Shown here: piece by piece, positions 9,135 to 16,953 of the stretch | Layout: every line of letters starts with the position of its first letter | Numbering within the stretch: position 1 is the first letter of the stretch | Notes under the pieces: generated by a model | What the model was told of the DNA's origin: nothing | Database searches by the model: none | What the model saw: the letters and a program-made list of their open reading frames with translations, nothing else | Assembly (NCBI GenBank): GCA_964592425.1 | Contig: CAZQCG010000023.1 | Span: 1 to 64,000 of the forward strand | Source: Viridilinea sp964592425 | Lineage (GTDB): Bacteria > Chloroflexota > Chloroflexia > Chloroflexales > Chloroflexaceae | Length of the DNA: 64,000 nt | Direction: 5' to 3' | Position numbers and translations under genes: made by a program

Positions 9135-9870
9135 GATCGTCCTGAGCATCACCAGCATCCCCGAACGCATCGAGCTCTTCCTGAGCCAGCTCGACTGGCT
9201 GGCCGCGCAGACCCGCCTGCCGATGACCACGGTGATCTGGCTTGGCGAAGAAGAGTTTCCGGCCACACGACGCCGCGAGCTGGCAGCGCGTTTCAAGCTG
9301 CCCCCAGGGACGCAGCTGCGCTACCGCCCCGACCTGGGGCCACAGACCAAGCTGCTCTACGCCCTGCGCGAATTCCCCGACCTCGCGGTCGTCACCGCCG
9401 ACGACGATGTGCGCTACCCACCCTTCTGGTTCGCTGGCCTTGCCGAAGCCTACCAGGCCGCGCCGGCGATCATTCACTGCTACCGGGCACACCTGATGCG
9501 TGTGAGCGCGACAGGCATGCCCGCCCCCTATCAGGAGTGGGACTGGCTGGCACCGGGCGTGCGCGGCCCCTCACAGCTGCTCTTCCCCACCGGCACCTGC
9601 GGCGTGCTCTACCCACCCGACAGCCTGGCCCCCCAGATCTTTGAGCTGGAACACATGCGCCAGCTCTGCCCCACCGCCGACGATGTCTGGTTCAAAGCGA
9701 TGGCCCTGCTGCGCGGCACCCCTGCCCACAAGCTCTACCCCGACTCGCTGGAGTTCCCCCACATCCCCGGCTCCGAGACCCGTATGCTCTGGACGATCAA
9801 CGCTGAGCGCAACGACGCCCAGATCGCTGCGGTCTTCGCCCACTATGGGCTGAAAAGCCGAAATATCTAG
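9121..9870 (+). CDS. Small GT-A-like glycosyltransferase
   Basis: A 249-residue protein from the ATG at 9121, which follows GGGGAGAGCACC and overlaps the preceding gene by 14 bases. It starts with IVLSITSIPERI, has TADDDVRYPP (a DxD-type metal and nucleotide-sugar site near residue 96), a CYRAH segment and ADDVWFKAM further on. This is the pattern of a conserved family of short cytosolic transferases found in surface-glycan loci. The 3' end abuts a truncated MITE two bases after the stop. Exact sugar specificity cannot be read. Confidence 0.6.
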   Translation: MTTAEIVLSITSIPERIELFLSQLDWLAAQTRLPMTTVIWLGEEEFPATRRRELAARFKLPPGTQLRYRPDLGPQTKLLYALREFPDLAVVTADDDVRYPPFWFAGLAEAYQAAPAIIHCYRAHLMRVSATGMPAPYQEWDWLAPGVRGPSQLLFPTGTCGVLYPPDSLAPQIFELEHMRQLCPTADDVWFKAMALLRGTPAHKLYPDSLEFPHIPGSETRMLWTINAERNDAQIAAVFAHYGLKSRNI

Positions 9871-9872
9871 TA

Positions 9873-9954
9873 CCAATACCTTTCAGGTAAGCTCACGCAA
9901 AGCCGCAAAGCTTCTGCGTCTGATCGGCCTTGATCGATCTGCGCTCTCCACACC
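9873..9954 (+). mobile_element. MITE copy 2, 3'-truncated
   Basis: This copy starts with CCAATACCTTTCAGGTA and matches copies 1 and 3 through the central GATCGGCCTTGATCGATC segment, then diverges after CTGCGCT. The right inverted repeat and a target duplication are missing, so the right end is lost or replaced. It lies two bases after the glycosyltransferase stop and forms the left border of the mycofactocin cluster. Confidence 0.8.
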
Positions 9955-10273
9955 TCCAGCGCTCCACAAATGGGATACGAACGTTCGGAATGCTGTACTA
10001 GCCACTTGAGTCTGGGTGTAGGACAGCGTGGGTAGTGATTATTTAACTACTCTATTGTTTGACCTGTGATTGACATGGGCAGATACCGCTTGCTAGAATA
10101 ACCGTGAACTGTTGCGCATAAGCTGATAGGTGCTGTTGTCTCACTATGCAGGTGTGTATGCCCAGACCCGACCGCCAACGGTTGGGTCTCTGGCATAGAT
10201 ATGGGTCAGATTTTATCCTGTAGCAGGGTGGCAGATGCTGCGAGCCCTGATCCAGAGAAGGGAGCCGACGAAG
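9955..10273 (+). promoter_or_regulatory. Upstream region of the mycofactocin cluster with promoter
   Basis: This 319-base gap holds a good sigma-A promoter: TTGACA at 10070-10075 and TAGAAT at 10094-10099, with an 18-base spacer. A 175-base leader precedes mftA. A/T-rich DNA (TTATTTAACTACTCTATTG) sits just upstream of the -35. A 24-base segment at 9980-10003 matches 242-265 at 20 of 24 positions. I see no gene here. Confidence 0.65.
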
Positions 10274-10426
10274 ATGGAAGTAGCACTCGAAGTCAGTGAG
10301 ATGGTCGTGCTGGTAGAGGAGTTGGAGGAAGCGCCGCTGATTGCCGAGCAGGCGGAGGCTCCGGCGATTATGGCCGAGTTGCTGATTGAGGAGGTGAGCA
10401 TCGACGGGATGTGTGGGGTCTATTAA
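10274..10426 (+). CDS. mftA: Mycofactocin precursor peptide MftA
   Basis: A 50-residue peptide ending in IDGMCGVY, the diagnostic C-terminus of mycofactocin precursors. The terminal Val-Tyr is the part turned into the cofactor by MftC. The start at ATG 10274 is preceded by AGAAGGGAG; an upstream in-frame ATG at 10235 is less likely. The leader is very acidic (many Glu) with a long hydrophobic/acidic N-terminal half, longer than the roughly 30-residue precursors common in actinobacteria. It is followed 14 bases later by a mycofactocin-coupled SDR and then by mftB, confirming the context. Confidence 0.95.
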   Translation: MEVALEVSEMVVLVEELEEAPLIAEQAEAPAIMAELLIEEVSIDGMCGVY

Positions 10427-10440
10427 ACATAGCAGGGCGC

Positions 10441-11256
10441 ATGATCAACCTGGACGGTAAAGTGGCCTTGATCACCGGCGCAGCGCGTGGGCAAGGTCGC
10501 GCCCACGCGCTTACGCTGGCTCGGGCGGGGGCACAGATCGCTGCGCTCGATATTTGCCGTGACCTGCCCTATCCGCGCTATAGCCTGGCGACTCAGGCCG
10601 AGCTTGCCGAGACGGTCGCGCAGGTGCAGAATCTGGGGCCGCGGGCGCTGAGCCTGGTGGCCGATGTGCGCAACGCCGCCGAGATGGCGTCTGCGGTTGC
10701 GACAACGATAGACACTTTCGGACAGATCGATATCTTGATCTGTAATGCCGGAATTGCTGATATGGCCACCACCTGGGATCTGACCGAGGAGTGGTGGGAT
10801 ATCATGCTTGAGGTGAATTTGAAGGGCTGCTGGCTGGCGGTGAAGTATGTCATTCCGCACATGCTGGCCCGTGGGCGGGGTGGGCGGGTGGTGATGACTT
10901 CGTCGGTGGCCGGGCTGAAGGGCATAGCTGGCCTGGCTCACTATTGTGCGGCTAAGTGGGGTATGGTGGGCCTGGCGCGTAGCCTGGCCCTGGAGGTCGG
11001 GCCAGCCGGGATTACGGTCAACACCATTCATCCGACTGCCGTTGATACGCCACTGATCGCCGGCATGGCCCAGGCCGGTGGGCTTGGTTATGCTGAGTTT
11101 GTGGCCCAACTTGGTGCTGATCACCTCTTGCCGGTCGGCCTGGTGCCAGCCCAGGATATTGCCAACGCCGTCCTCTGGCTGGTCTCCGATGAGGCCCGCT
11201 ATGTGACGGGGATGGCCTTGCAGATTGATGCTGGCCACCTGCTGAAAGTTTCGTGA
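10441..11256 (+). CDS. Mycofactocin-coupled SDR family oxidoreductase
   Basis: A 271-residue short-chain dehydrogenase. TGAARGQGR at residues 12-20 binds the nicotinamide dinucleotide; Ser154/155, Tyr168 and Lys172 (YCAAK) form the catalytic set. It has the roughly 20-residue insertion after strand 2 (residues 38-58, DICRDLPYPRY...) that marks SDRs with a tightly held NAD(H) that needs mycofactocin for turnover. The start at ATG 10441 is chosen over the upstream 10411 because the latter overlaps mftA and adds no homologous sequence. The substrate is an alcohol or carbonyl compound, not identifiable here. Placement between mftA and mftB strongly supports the coupled role. Confidence 0.9.
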   Translation: MINLDGKVALITGAARGQGRAHALTLARAGAQIAALDICRDLPYPRYSLATQAELAETVAQVQNLGPRALSLVADVRNAAEMASAVATTIDTFGQIDILICNAGIADMATTWDLTEEWWDIMLEVNLKGCWLAVKYVIPHMLARGRGGRVVMTSSVAGLKGIAGLAHYCAAKWGMVGLARSLALEVGPAGITVNTIHPTAVDTPLIAGMAQAGGLGYAEFVAQLGADHLLPVGLVPAQDIANAVLWLVSDEARYVTGMALQIDAGHLLKVS

Positions 11257-11282
11257 GTTGAAGCGAGAAAGCAGACACCCTG

Positions 11283-11570
11283 ATGGATCTGGCTGCCTCC
11301 TACCGATTGGCCCCTGCTGCGGCGATTCGCCCTGAGCGCTTCGGCGGGCTGATCTACCGCTACGATAACCGCCGCCTCTACTTTTTGCACTCCCATGATC
11401 TGGTGGCCTTTGTCGGTCAACTTGATGGCTCAGCGGCCCTTGGCGTCCAGCTTGATCAGTTTCTGGCCAATCGTGCGTTAGCGCCGGGCCTGCGGCCCCA
11501 GTTTTTGCAGGCGCTTACCCAGCTTGAGCGACTTGGCATTATTGATCGTTCACTTTTGGGCACCACCTAA
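11283..11570 (+). CDS. mftB: Mycofactocin chaperone MftB (PqqD-like RRE)
   Basis: A 95-residue RiPP recognition element protein of the PqqD type. It begins with a short helix and YRLAPAAAIRPERFGGLIYRYDNRR, the usual two-strand start of MftB, then a helical tail. MftB binds the MftA leader and presents it to MftC. It lies 26 bases after the SDR. mftC itself is about 6.6 kb away here instead of adjacent as in actinobacteria. The family call rests on the N-terminal motif, size and gene context. Confidence 0.85.
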   Translation: MDLAASYRLAPAAAIRPERFGGLIYRYDNRRLYFLHSHDLVAFVGQLDGSAALGVQLDQFLANRALAPGLRPQFLQALTQLERLGIIDRSLLGTT

Positions 11571-11669
11571 GCGTTTTGATCCAAAACTAGCGTGGATCTT
11601 CACAACTAATGCCGTCAAGACAGGTAACTGTGTAGCGGTCTTCTCACCACGTTGTGTGAGAGGGGGCTT

Positions 11670-12326
11670 ATGCCTAACGCTGACCAGGATGAGCTGGATA
11701 ACCCGTTACGGGTTGTGATCGCCGATGATCTCGAGTTACTGCGGATCGGGTTGTGGACAGTACTTGAGGCAGAGCCGGGCCTGACGGTTGTGGGCATAGC
11801 AGCGAATGGACGTGAGGCGGTTGAGCTCTGTCAGCGGCTGCGCCCTGATCTGGCCTTGCTTGATGAGCGCATGCCGGTGCTTGACGGCATTGAAGCGGCC
11901 CGGCTGATCAAGCAGCAAAACCGTGCAATCCGGGTCTTAACCCTTGCCTCGCCGAGTGAGGTAGGCGAGCGGGCGCGTGTCATGAAGGCCGGAGTCGATG
12001 CCTGGTTGCCGAAACATGTCACGCGGGGCGAGTTGATCGCCACGCTCTGGGGGCTGGTTGGCCGCGGGGAGGCCCCGCAGCCGTATGGGGGAACCAGGGC
12101 TCCTGATGGGGAGCGCTATGAGCAACTAACGCCGCGCGAGCTTGACGTGCTACGCCTGCTTGCCAGGGGTAAAACCAATAGCGAGATCGCCCAGGTGCTC
12201 TCGTTGAGCCGGGGGACGATCAAGGCCTATGTTGAGCAGATTATTGCCAAACTCCGTGTGAGTGGGCGTACCCACGCCGCAGTGCGTGCCGTAGAGCTTG
12301 GTTTGCTCATCGCTGAGTATGAGTAG
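11670..12326 (+). CDS. NarL/LuxR-type response regulator, orphan
   Basis: A 218-residue two-domain regulator. The receiver domain has Asp19/Asp20, the phospho-acceptor Asp65 in LLDERMP and Lys115. The LuxR helix-turn-helix runs from about residue 153 to 213 (LTPRELDVLRLL, then GTIKAYVEQI). The switch Thr/Ser position reads LTLASPSE, slightly unusual. The start at ATG 11670 follows GAGAGGGGG; an upstream ATG at 11652 is possible. No sensor kinase is in the window. It sits inside the mycofactocin cluster where other genomes often have the TetR regulator MftR, so control of this cluster by a phospho-signal is a reasonable inference. Confidence 0.85.
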   Translation: MPNADQDELDNPLRVVIADDLELLRIGLWTVLEAEPGLTVVGIAANGREAVELCQRLRPDLALLDERMPVLDGIEAARLIKQQNRAIRVLTLASPSEVGERARVMKAGVDAWLPKHVTRGELIATLWGLVGRGEAPQPYGGTRAPDGERYEQLTPRELDVLRLLARGKTNSEIAQVLSLSRGTIKAYVEQIIAKLRVSGRTHAAVRAVELGLLIAEYE

Positions 12327-12343
12327 CACAAGCTTGAGCATAG

Positions 12344-12409
12344 ATCTGATAGTATAACGCACTGCGCTATCAAGAATCTGATGCTATAACGCACTGCGCT
12401 ATCAAAAAT
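12344..12409 (+). repeat. Tandem 32-bp repeat with operator-like palindrome
   Basis: Two direct copies (12344-12377 and 12376-12409, period 32) each carry TATAACGCACTGCGC (12353-12367 and 12385-12399), a near-palindrome of the form TAACGCA-N-TGCGYTA. The same motif aligns without gaps to sites upstream of the PhaR-type gene (33574-33592) and the phasin gene (34541-34559, plus 34519-34533). It lies 18 bases after the response regulator stop, and about 460 bases before mno. Confidence 0.6.
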
Positions 12410-12850
12410 GTGTACGTTCATCCCTGCCACATGGCAGTAGCCGCATCGTTTTCCGCTGTTTTATACTCTTACTATCCTTCCCCGAAGTTATTCCCCCATG
12501 GCAACAGCACCTGGATAGGTGGTGTCGCAGGCTAGCATGCCTGTCATTCTAAGCACCGCGAGGCATTTCGTTCGAGATCTCTCGCTGCGCTCAGGCTGAT
12601 AGGCAAGTTTGCGCCACTACGCTGGACAGGCGACTGATGTCAACGCACCAGGTTGGCGTGTAGACCATGCTGCCTGATCTCCTGCAAGGCCAGCAGGGGA
12701 TCTGTTGTGTGGTACCTGGTGTTGCCGCCGGCTCCCTCCTTCCTGCGCAGGCAAATGAGCGTGTAAGCCAGATCTGACGTGACGATGGAGTCCAGCCCGA
12801 AGATGGGTCGAATGTGAGGGGCGTGCCCCTCACCCTCTGGTAGCTTGAGC
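12410..12850. other. Intergenic region upstream of methanol dehydrogenase
   Basis: About 440 bases without a gene I can support. 12538-12600 resembles dispersed repeat debris seen between genes in many genomes (TGTCATTCTAAG... CTCGCTGCGCTCAG). Two overlapping minus-strand frames (12591-12861) give short proteins with no recognisable family. Their reading could be the decayed end of a gene, but nothing confirms it. The ribosome site AAAGGAGT for mno is at the right end. Confidence 0.4.
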
Positions 12851-12866
12851 AAAGGAGTCAAGCCTT

Positions 12867-14129
12867 ATGGAAGCGCACCGCCTCTGGCAGTTCCCGATCA
12901 AAGAATTCCACCGCATGCCGCGTGGCATACTCGGCCCCGGCGCTTACGAGATGGTGGGTGTGGAGGCCCGCAAGCTCGGCTTCAAGCGTTCGTTGTTGAT
13001 GACATCGGGGCTGCGTGGTACGGGGATCGTCGAGGATATCATCGGCAAGTTGCGCTACCGCGAGATCGATGTGATCGTCTATGACAAAGTTGAGTCTAAC
13101 CCCAAGGACTACAATGTCATGGACGCCTATCAAATCTATACGCAGGAGAAGTGTGATAGCTTCATCTCGGTAGGGGGCGGCAGTGTGACCGATGCCTGTA
13201 AGGCGGCACGGATTGTGGTGGCCCACGACGGGCGCAGCATCAACGAGTTTGAGGGCTTTAACAAATCGGAGCGCCCGGACAACCCGCCGCATATCGCGAT
13301 CAATACGACGGCAGGTACTGGCTCGGAGACGAGTTGGGCCTATGTGATCACCGATATGACCAGCGAGAATGCGCCGCATAAGTATGTCGGCTTTGATGAG
13401 AGCTGTCCGGTCACGCTGGCAATCAACGACCCGGTGCTCTTTTTCTCGATGCCCCAGGATCTGACGGCCTACTGCGGCTTTGATGTGCTGGCCCACGCCT
13501 CCGAGCCCTATGTCTCGCGGATCAACTTCCCGCCGAGCCTGGGCAGTGCGCTCAGGACGATCGAGCTGGTGGCGGAAAATCTGCGCCAGACGGTCTTTGA
13601 GCCGCTGAACTACGAGGCGCGCTACAACATGATGATGGCCCAGTATATCGCGGCGCAGGCCTTCAGCAGCGGCGGCCTGGGCATCATCCACTCGATCTCC
13701 CACGCGGTGAGCGCCTACTACGATAGCCACCATGGGCTGAATAACGCGATCGCCTTGCCGCGCGTGTGGGAGTTCAACATGCCCGCGAACTACAAGCGCT
13801 ACCGCGATATCGCCCGGGCGATGGGCGAGAATGTGGACGGGCTGACCGATGTGAGCGCCGCCGAGCGCGCCCTTGAGGCGGCGATCCGCCTGAACAAGGA
13901 TGTCGGTATCCCCGCCAACTTCACCAGCGTCGGCAACTACACCAAGTCACGCATGAATATGGGCCGCTACGCTGAGTGGGGTGGCCCCAAGGTGCGTGGC
14001 GATGAGGCCGATGTTGAGCGGATCAGCCAGCACGTCCTGGGTGATGCCTGTACCCCCGGCAACCCCCGCGAGGTGACCATCGAAGCCCTGCGGCCGGTGG
14101 TTCAGCACTGCATGACCGGGTCGTACTAG
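12867..14129 (+). CDS. mno: NDMA-dependent methanol dehydrogenase (Fe-ADH family)
   Basis: A 420-residue iron-type (family III) alcohol dehydrogenase. It closely follows the actinobacterial methanol:NDMA oxidoreductase pattern: FPIKEFH at the N-terminus, LLMTSGLRGTGI, YDKVESNPKDYNVM, SVGGGSVTD (nucleotide site), TTAGTGSETSWAYVITD, AYCGFDVLAHASEP and IHSISHAVSAYYDSHHGLNNA with the metal-binding histidines. These enzymes keep their NAD(H) bound and transfer electrons to an external acceptor that in vivo is thought to be mycofactocin. The ribosome site is AAAGGAGT before ATG 12867. It would oxidise methanol or other short alcohols to aldehyde. Downstream are a MoxR-VWA pair that may mature it. 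Confidence 0.92.
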   Translation: MEAHRLWQFPIKEFHRMPRGILGPGAYEMVGVEARKLGFKRSLLMTSGLRGTGIVEDIIGKLRYREIDVIVYDKVESNPKDYNVMDAYQIYTQEKCDSFISVGGGSVTDACKAARIVVAHDGRSINEFEGFNKSERPDNPPHIAINTTAGTGSETSWAYVITDMTSENAPHKYVGFDESCPVTLAINDPVLFFSMPQDLTAYCGFDVLAHASEPYVSRINFPPSLGSALRTIELVAENLRQTVFEPLNYEARYNMMMAQYIAAQAFSSGGLGIIHSISHAVSAYYDSHHGLNNAIALPRVWEFNMPANYKRYRDIARAMGENVDGLTDVSAAERALEAAIRLNKDVGIPANFTSVGNYTKSRMNMGRYAEWGGPKVRGDEADVERISQHVLGDACTPGNPREVTIEALRPVVQHCMTGSY

Positions 14130-14151
14130 TCCCAAGCACATAAACTCTTCG

Positions 14152-14214
14152 CACCCACCCCCAGCCCGACCCCACTGGGGGTGGGTGCCCGGCTCCTCCC
14201 CTCAGCGGGAGGAG
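14152..14214 (+). terminator. Double hairpin after mno
   Basis: A perfect 13-bp inverted repeat (CACCCACCCCCAG at 14152-14164 and its complement at 14175-14187) is followed by a second hairpin with CTCCTCCC (14193-14200) and GGGAGGAG (14207-14214). There is no T-run, so it may be an attenuator, mRNA stabiliser or repeat element instead of a strict intrinsic terminator. It splits the mno mRNA from the MoxR-VWA genes. Confidence 0.55.
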
Positions 14215-14350
14215 GTCGGGAGGGGGCGTACCGCGCCTTCTTTGCAAAGTATTGCAACCACAGGTGCTGGTTTCGACAGGCTCAAGCGCCAGGTGCTGGC
14301 CGAGCATGTTGAAGCCGGGGCACACAGTCAGGCTAATGGGAGCCAAATAC

Positions 14351-15418
14351 ATGTTTGAGTCGATTGACGAAGTCATCGGGCAGTTGCGCAACCAGCAGTA
14401 TATCTGCGACCGGAGGCTGGCGACGATAGTCTTTCTGGCGCTGAAGATGCAGAAGCCGGTGCTGATCGAAGGCCCTGCCGGGGTTGGCAAGACCGAACTG
14501 GCCAAGGTGGTCGCTCGGTCGCTTGATCGACGCCTGATCCGCCTGCAGTGCTACGAGGGCCTTGATGAGGCGCGGGCGCTCTATGAGTGGGAGTATAGCA
14601 AACAGTTGCTCTATACCCAGATCTTGCGAGAAAAGATTGGGCGCTTCCTTGAGCATGTGACTGATCTGCGCGATGCGGTAGAGCAGATCCGCCAGCACGA
14701 GAATGCTTTTTTCTCTGAGTACTTTATTGTCCGCCGACCCATCCTTGAGGCGATCAGTTCGCCCGAGCCGGTAGTGCTGTTGATTGATGAGGTTGATCGC
14801 GCTGAGGAGCAGTTTGAGGCCTTTTTACTCGAGGTGCTCAGCGATTTCCAGGTCAGTATTCCTGAGATCGGGACGGTTGTGGCGACCAATCCACCGGCTG
14901 TGATCATCACCAGTAACAATACCCGCGAATTGAGTGATGCCCTCAAGCGGCGCTGTCTGCATCTCTCGATCGGCTATCCCGGTGAGGAGCGTGAGCTAGA
15001 GATTGTGCGCCTCAAAGTGCCGGAGATCAGTGAGACCCTGGCCCGCCAGGTGGTAGAGGTGATTCGCCAGGTGCGCGGGCTCGACCTGCGTAAAGCCCCC
15101 AGTATCAGCGAGACACTGGATTGGGCGCGGGCCTTGATCCTGCTCAACGCCGAGAATCTGAGCCCTGAGCTGGTTGAGGAGACGCTGCAGTTGATCTTGA
15201 AGTATGACCGTGATGTGCAAAAGGTGATTGGCCAGCTGCCGAAGTTGTTGGGTGGTGCCGGAGCTGGCCACGACCATCACCACGATCATGATCACCACCA
15301 CGATCATCATCATCACGAGAGTGGCGTGCAGGCGGCCCTTGAGCGCCAGCGTGAGCATAGCGCCCAGTATTTTTCGACCTATCGCGGCAATAGTTCGCGT
15401 GATGGATCGGCGAGGTAA
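14351..15418 (+). CDS. MoxR-type AAA+ ATPase with His-rich tail
   Basis: A 355-residue AAA+ ATPase of the MoxR/CoxD type. Walker A GPAGVGKT is at residues 41-48, Walker B VVLLIDEVD at 141-149, then the TSNNTREL sensor-1 region and the ALKRRC arginine-finger region. Residues 307-322 hold 12 His and 4 Asp in 16 positions, a likely transition-metal site. Such ATPases work with VWA proteins to remodel client enzymes or insert metal centres. The partner (15421) begins three bases after the stop and has a matching His-rich run. Position directly behind methanol dehydrogenase suggests that enzyme as the client; this is inference. The start at 14351 follows TGGGAG; an ATG at 14336 is also possible. 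Confidence 0.85.
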   Translation: MFESIDEVIGQLRNQQYICDRRLATIVFLALKMQKPVLIEGPAGVGKTELAKVVARSLDRRLIRLQCYEGLDEARALYEWEYSKQLLYTQILREKIGRFLEHVTDLRDAVEQIRQHENAFFSEYFIVRRPILEAISSPEPVVLLIDEVDRAEEQFEAFLLEVLSDFQVSIPEIGTVVATNPPAVIITSNNTRELSDALKRRCLHLSIGYPGEERELEIVRLKVPEISETLARQVVEVIRQVRGLDLRKAPSISETLDWARALILLNAENLSPELVEETLQLILKYDRDVQKVIGQLPKLLGGAGAGHDHHHDHDHHHDHHHHESGVQAALERQREHSAQYFSTYRGNSSRDGSAR

Positions 15419-15420
15419 AG

Positions 15421-16950
15421 ATGGACGCCAGCATCAATCGTTTTATCCATATCCTCAAACATAATGGCATGCGGGTCTCGCCTGCTGAGACGATCGATGC
15501 CCTGCGCGCCCTGGCCCTGGTTCCCCTGTACGATCGGGCGACTGTGCGTGATGTGCTCGGCAGTACGCTGATCAAAGATACGCGTGACTTGCCGCTCTTC
15601 GAGCATCTTTTCTCGGTCTTCTTCAGCCTGCCTGATGATGCGCATCCGCATGATCACGACCATGACCATCACCACCATCATCACGATGAGCCCGATGAGC
15701 CGACCAGGATTGCCCTGCAGCCTGATGAGGGCGGGATCAATCAGAATGAGCACACCCATGACGAGCCAGCGGATGTGCGTGACTATTTTGATCCCGAGAA
15801 GATGGTGACGATGTTCAATCTGCATCGTGAGCCAAACCGCCTGAGCCTCTCGTCACTGAGCCAGCACCTGATCCTGAACCGCAATAAGGGCCTGCTTGAT
15901 CTGGTCATGAAGCGGCTGACGCACCACCTGCGGACCCGGCGGGTGCGTAATGTGACCAACCCCGGCGATCTGAATTTTGGCACCGCACTTGAGGAGCTCG
16001 ATCTTGATCTGATCGCTGGCGCGGCGGGGGCTTTGCAGAGCGATCTGGCTGAGATGGAGGTGGATGAACGTCTGCTGGAGCGCCTGGCCGAGCAGATCGA
16101 TGGGGTGATTGCCAACCTGCCCGAGCTGCTCAAGGGCTATATCGAGCGTGAGCTGGCCTTGCGTGGAAATGCGGCTATGGAGCACGAGCTTGAGCACCTC
16201 GAGTCGGCCTATAGCTACCGCTTTCAAGAGCATGAGCGCCGCCAGATGGAGGAGCTTGTGCGCCGGCTGGGGCGCCAGATGCGTGGGGCGCTCTCGAGCC
16301 GGCGTACCGTCGATCAGCGCGGGCGGATCAACCTCTCACGCACGCTGCGCAATAATCTGCGCTATGACGGGGTACCCTTTCACCCGGTGCTGGCTCGCCG
16401 CCAGGACGAGCGCCCGCGGCTGGTGGTGATCTGTGATGTGAGCCTCTCGGTGCGTAATACGGCCCGTTTTATGCTGCATCTGCTCTACAGTTTGCAGGCC
16501 CTCTTCAGCAAAGTGCGCAGCTTTGTCTTTGTGAGTGATCTGGCCGAGATTAGCGCCGAGATCGAGCGTTTTAGCCTCGACGAGGCGATCGGGCGGGTCT
16601 TTAGTGGTGAGGTGATCGATACCGATGAGAATAGTAACTATGGGCGGGCGCTGGCGATCTTTTACGAGCGTTATCTCGCAGCGGTCACCAGCCGCACAAC
16701 GGTGATCATCCTGGGTGACGGGCGCGGCAATAGCCATAACGCCAATGCCTGGATCCTTGAAGATCTGCGCCGCCGTTGTAAGCAGTTGATCTGGCTGACC
16801 CCCGAGGCCCGGACAAGCTGGCAGCTTGGCGGCTCGGATATGCCGACCTATGCCCCGATCTGCCATAAGGTTGAGGTGGTGCGCAACCTGGATCAGCTGG
16901 GCCGCGTGGCGGAGGATCTGGTGCGCGGCTCGTTTGCAGCACGGAGATAA
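15421..16950 (+). CDS. CoxE-like VWA-domain protein with His-rich segment
   Basis: A 509-residue partner of the preceding ATPase. The C-terminal half is a von Willebrand A domain with MIDAS residues D339-x-S341-x-S343 (CDVSLSVR) and a later GDGRGN loop, as in CoxE-type proteins. The N-terminal half is helical and acidic. Residues 75-88 contain 10 His interleaved with Asp and Pro, echoing the tail of the ATPase. Two unrelated folds sharing a poly-His/Asp run next to a metalloenzyme is good circumstantial evidence for metal handling. The VWA-MoxR pair resembles CoxD-CoxE, which complete the CO dehydrogenase active site. No CO dehydrogenase genes are present here. Confidence 0.82.
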   Translation: MDASINRFIHILKHNGMRVSPAETIDALRALALVPLYDRATVRDVLGSTLIKDTRDLPLFEHLFSVFFSLPDDAHPHDHDHDHHHHHHDEPDEPTRIALQPDEGGINQNEHTHDEPADVRDYFDPEKMVTMFNLHREPNRLSLSSLSQHLILNRNKGLLDLVMKRLTHHLRTRRVRNVTNPGDLNFGTALEELDLDLIAGAAGALQSDLAEMEVDERLLERLAEQIDGVIANLPELLKGYIERELALRGNAAMEHELEHLESAYSYRFQEHERRQMEELVRRLGRQMRGALSSRRTVDQRGRINLSRTLRNNLRYDGVPFHPVLARRQDERPRLVVICDVSLSVRNTARFMLHLLYSLQALFSKVRSFVFVSDLAEISAEIERFSLDEAIGRVFSGEVIDTDENSNYGRALAIFYERYLAAVTSRTTVIILGDGRGNSHNANAWILEDLRRRCKQLIWLTPEARTSWQLGGSDMPTYAPICHKVEVVRNLDQLGRVAEDLVRGSFAARR

Positions 16951-16953
16951 GGC

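Noticed and set aside
12591..12861. Overlapping minus-strand frames of 73-80 codons
   Set aside because: No recognisable family, no start signal and part of the region upstream of mno; kept only as intergenic.
14152..14214. Classical intrinsic terminator after mno
   Set aside because: Hairpins are strong but no T-run follows, so the terminator reading is only tentative.
15270..15320. His-rich run as a cloning tag or contamination
   Set aside because: The runs mix CAT/CAC with GAT/GAC, lie inside conserved genes and occur in two adjacent proteins at different places.
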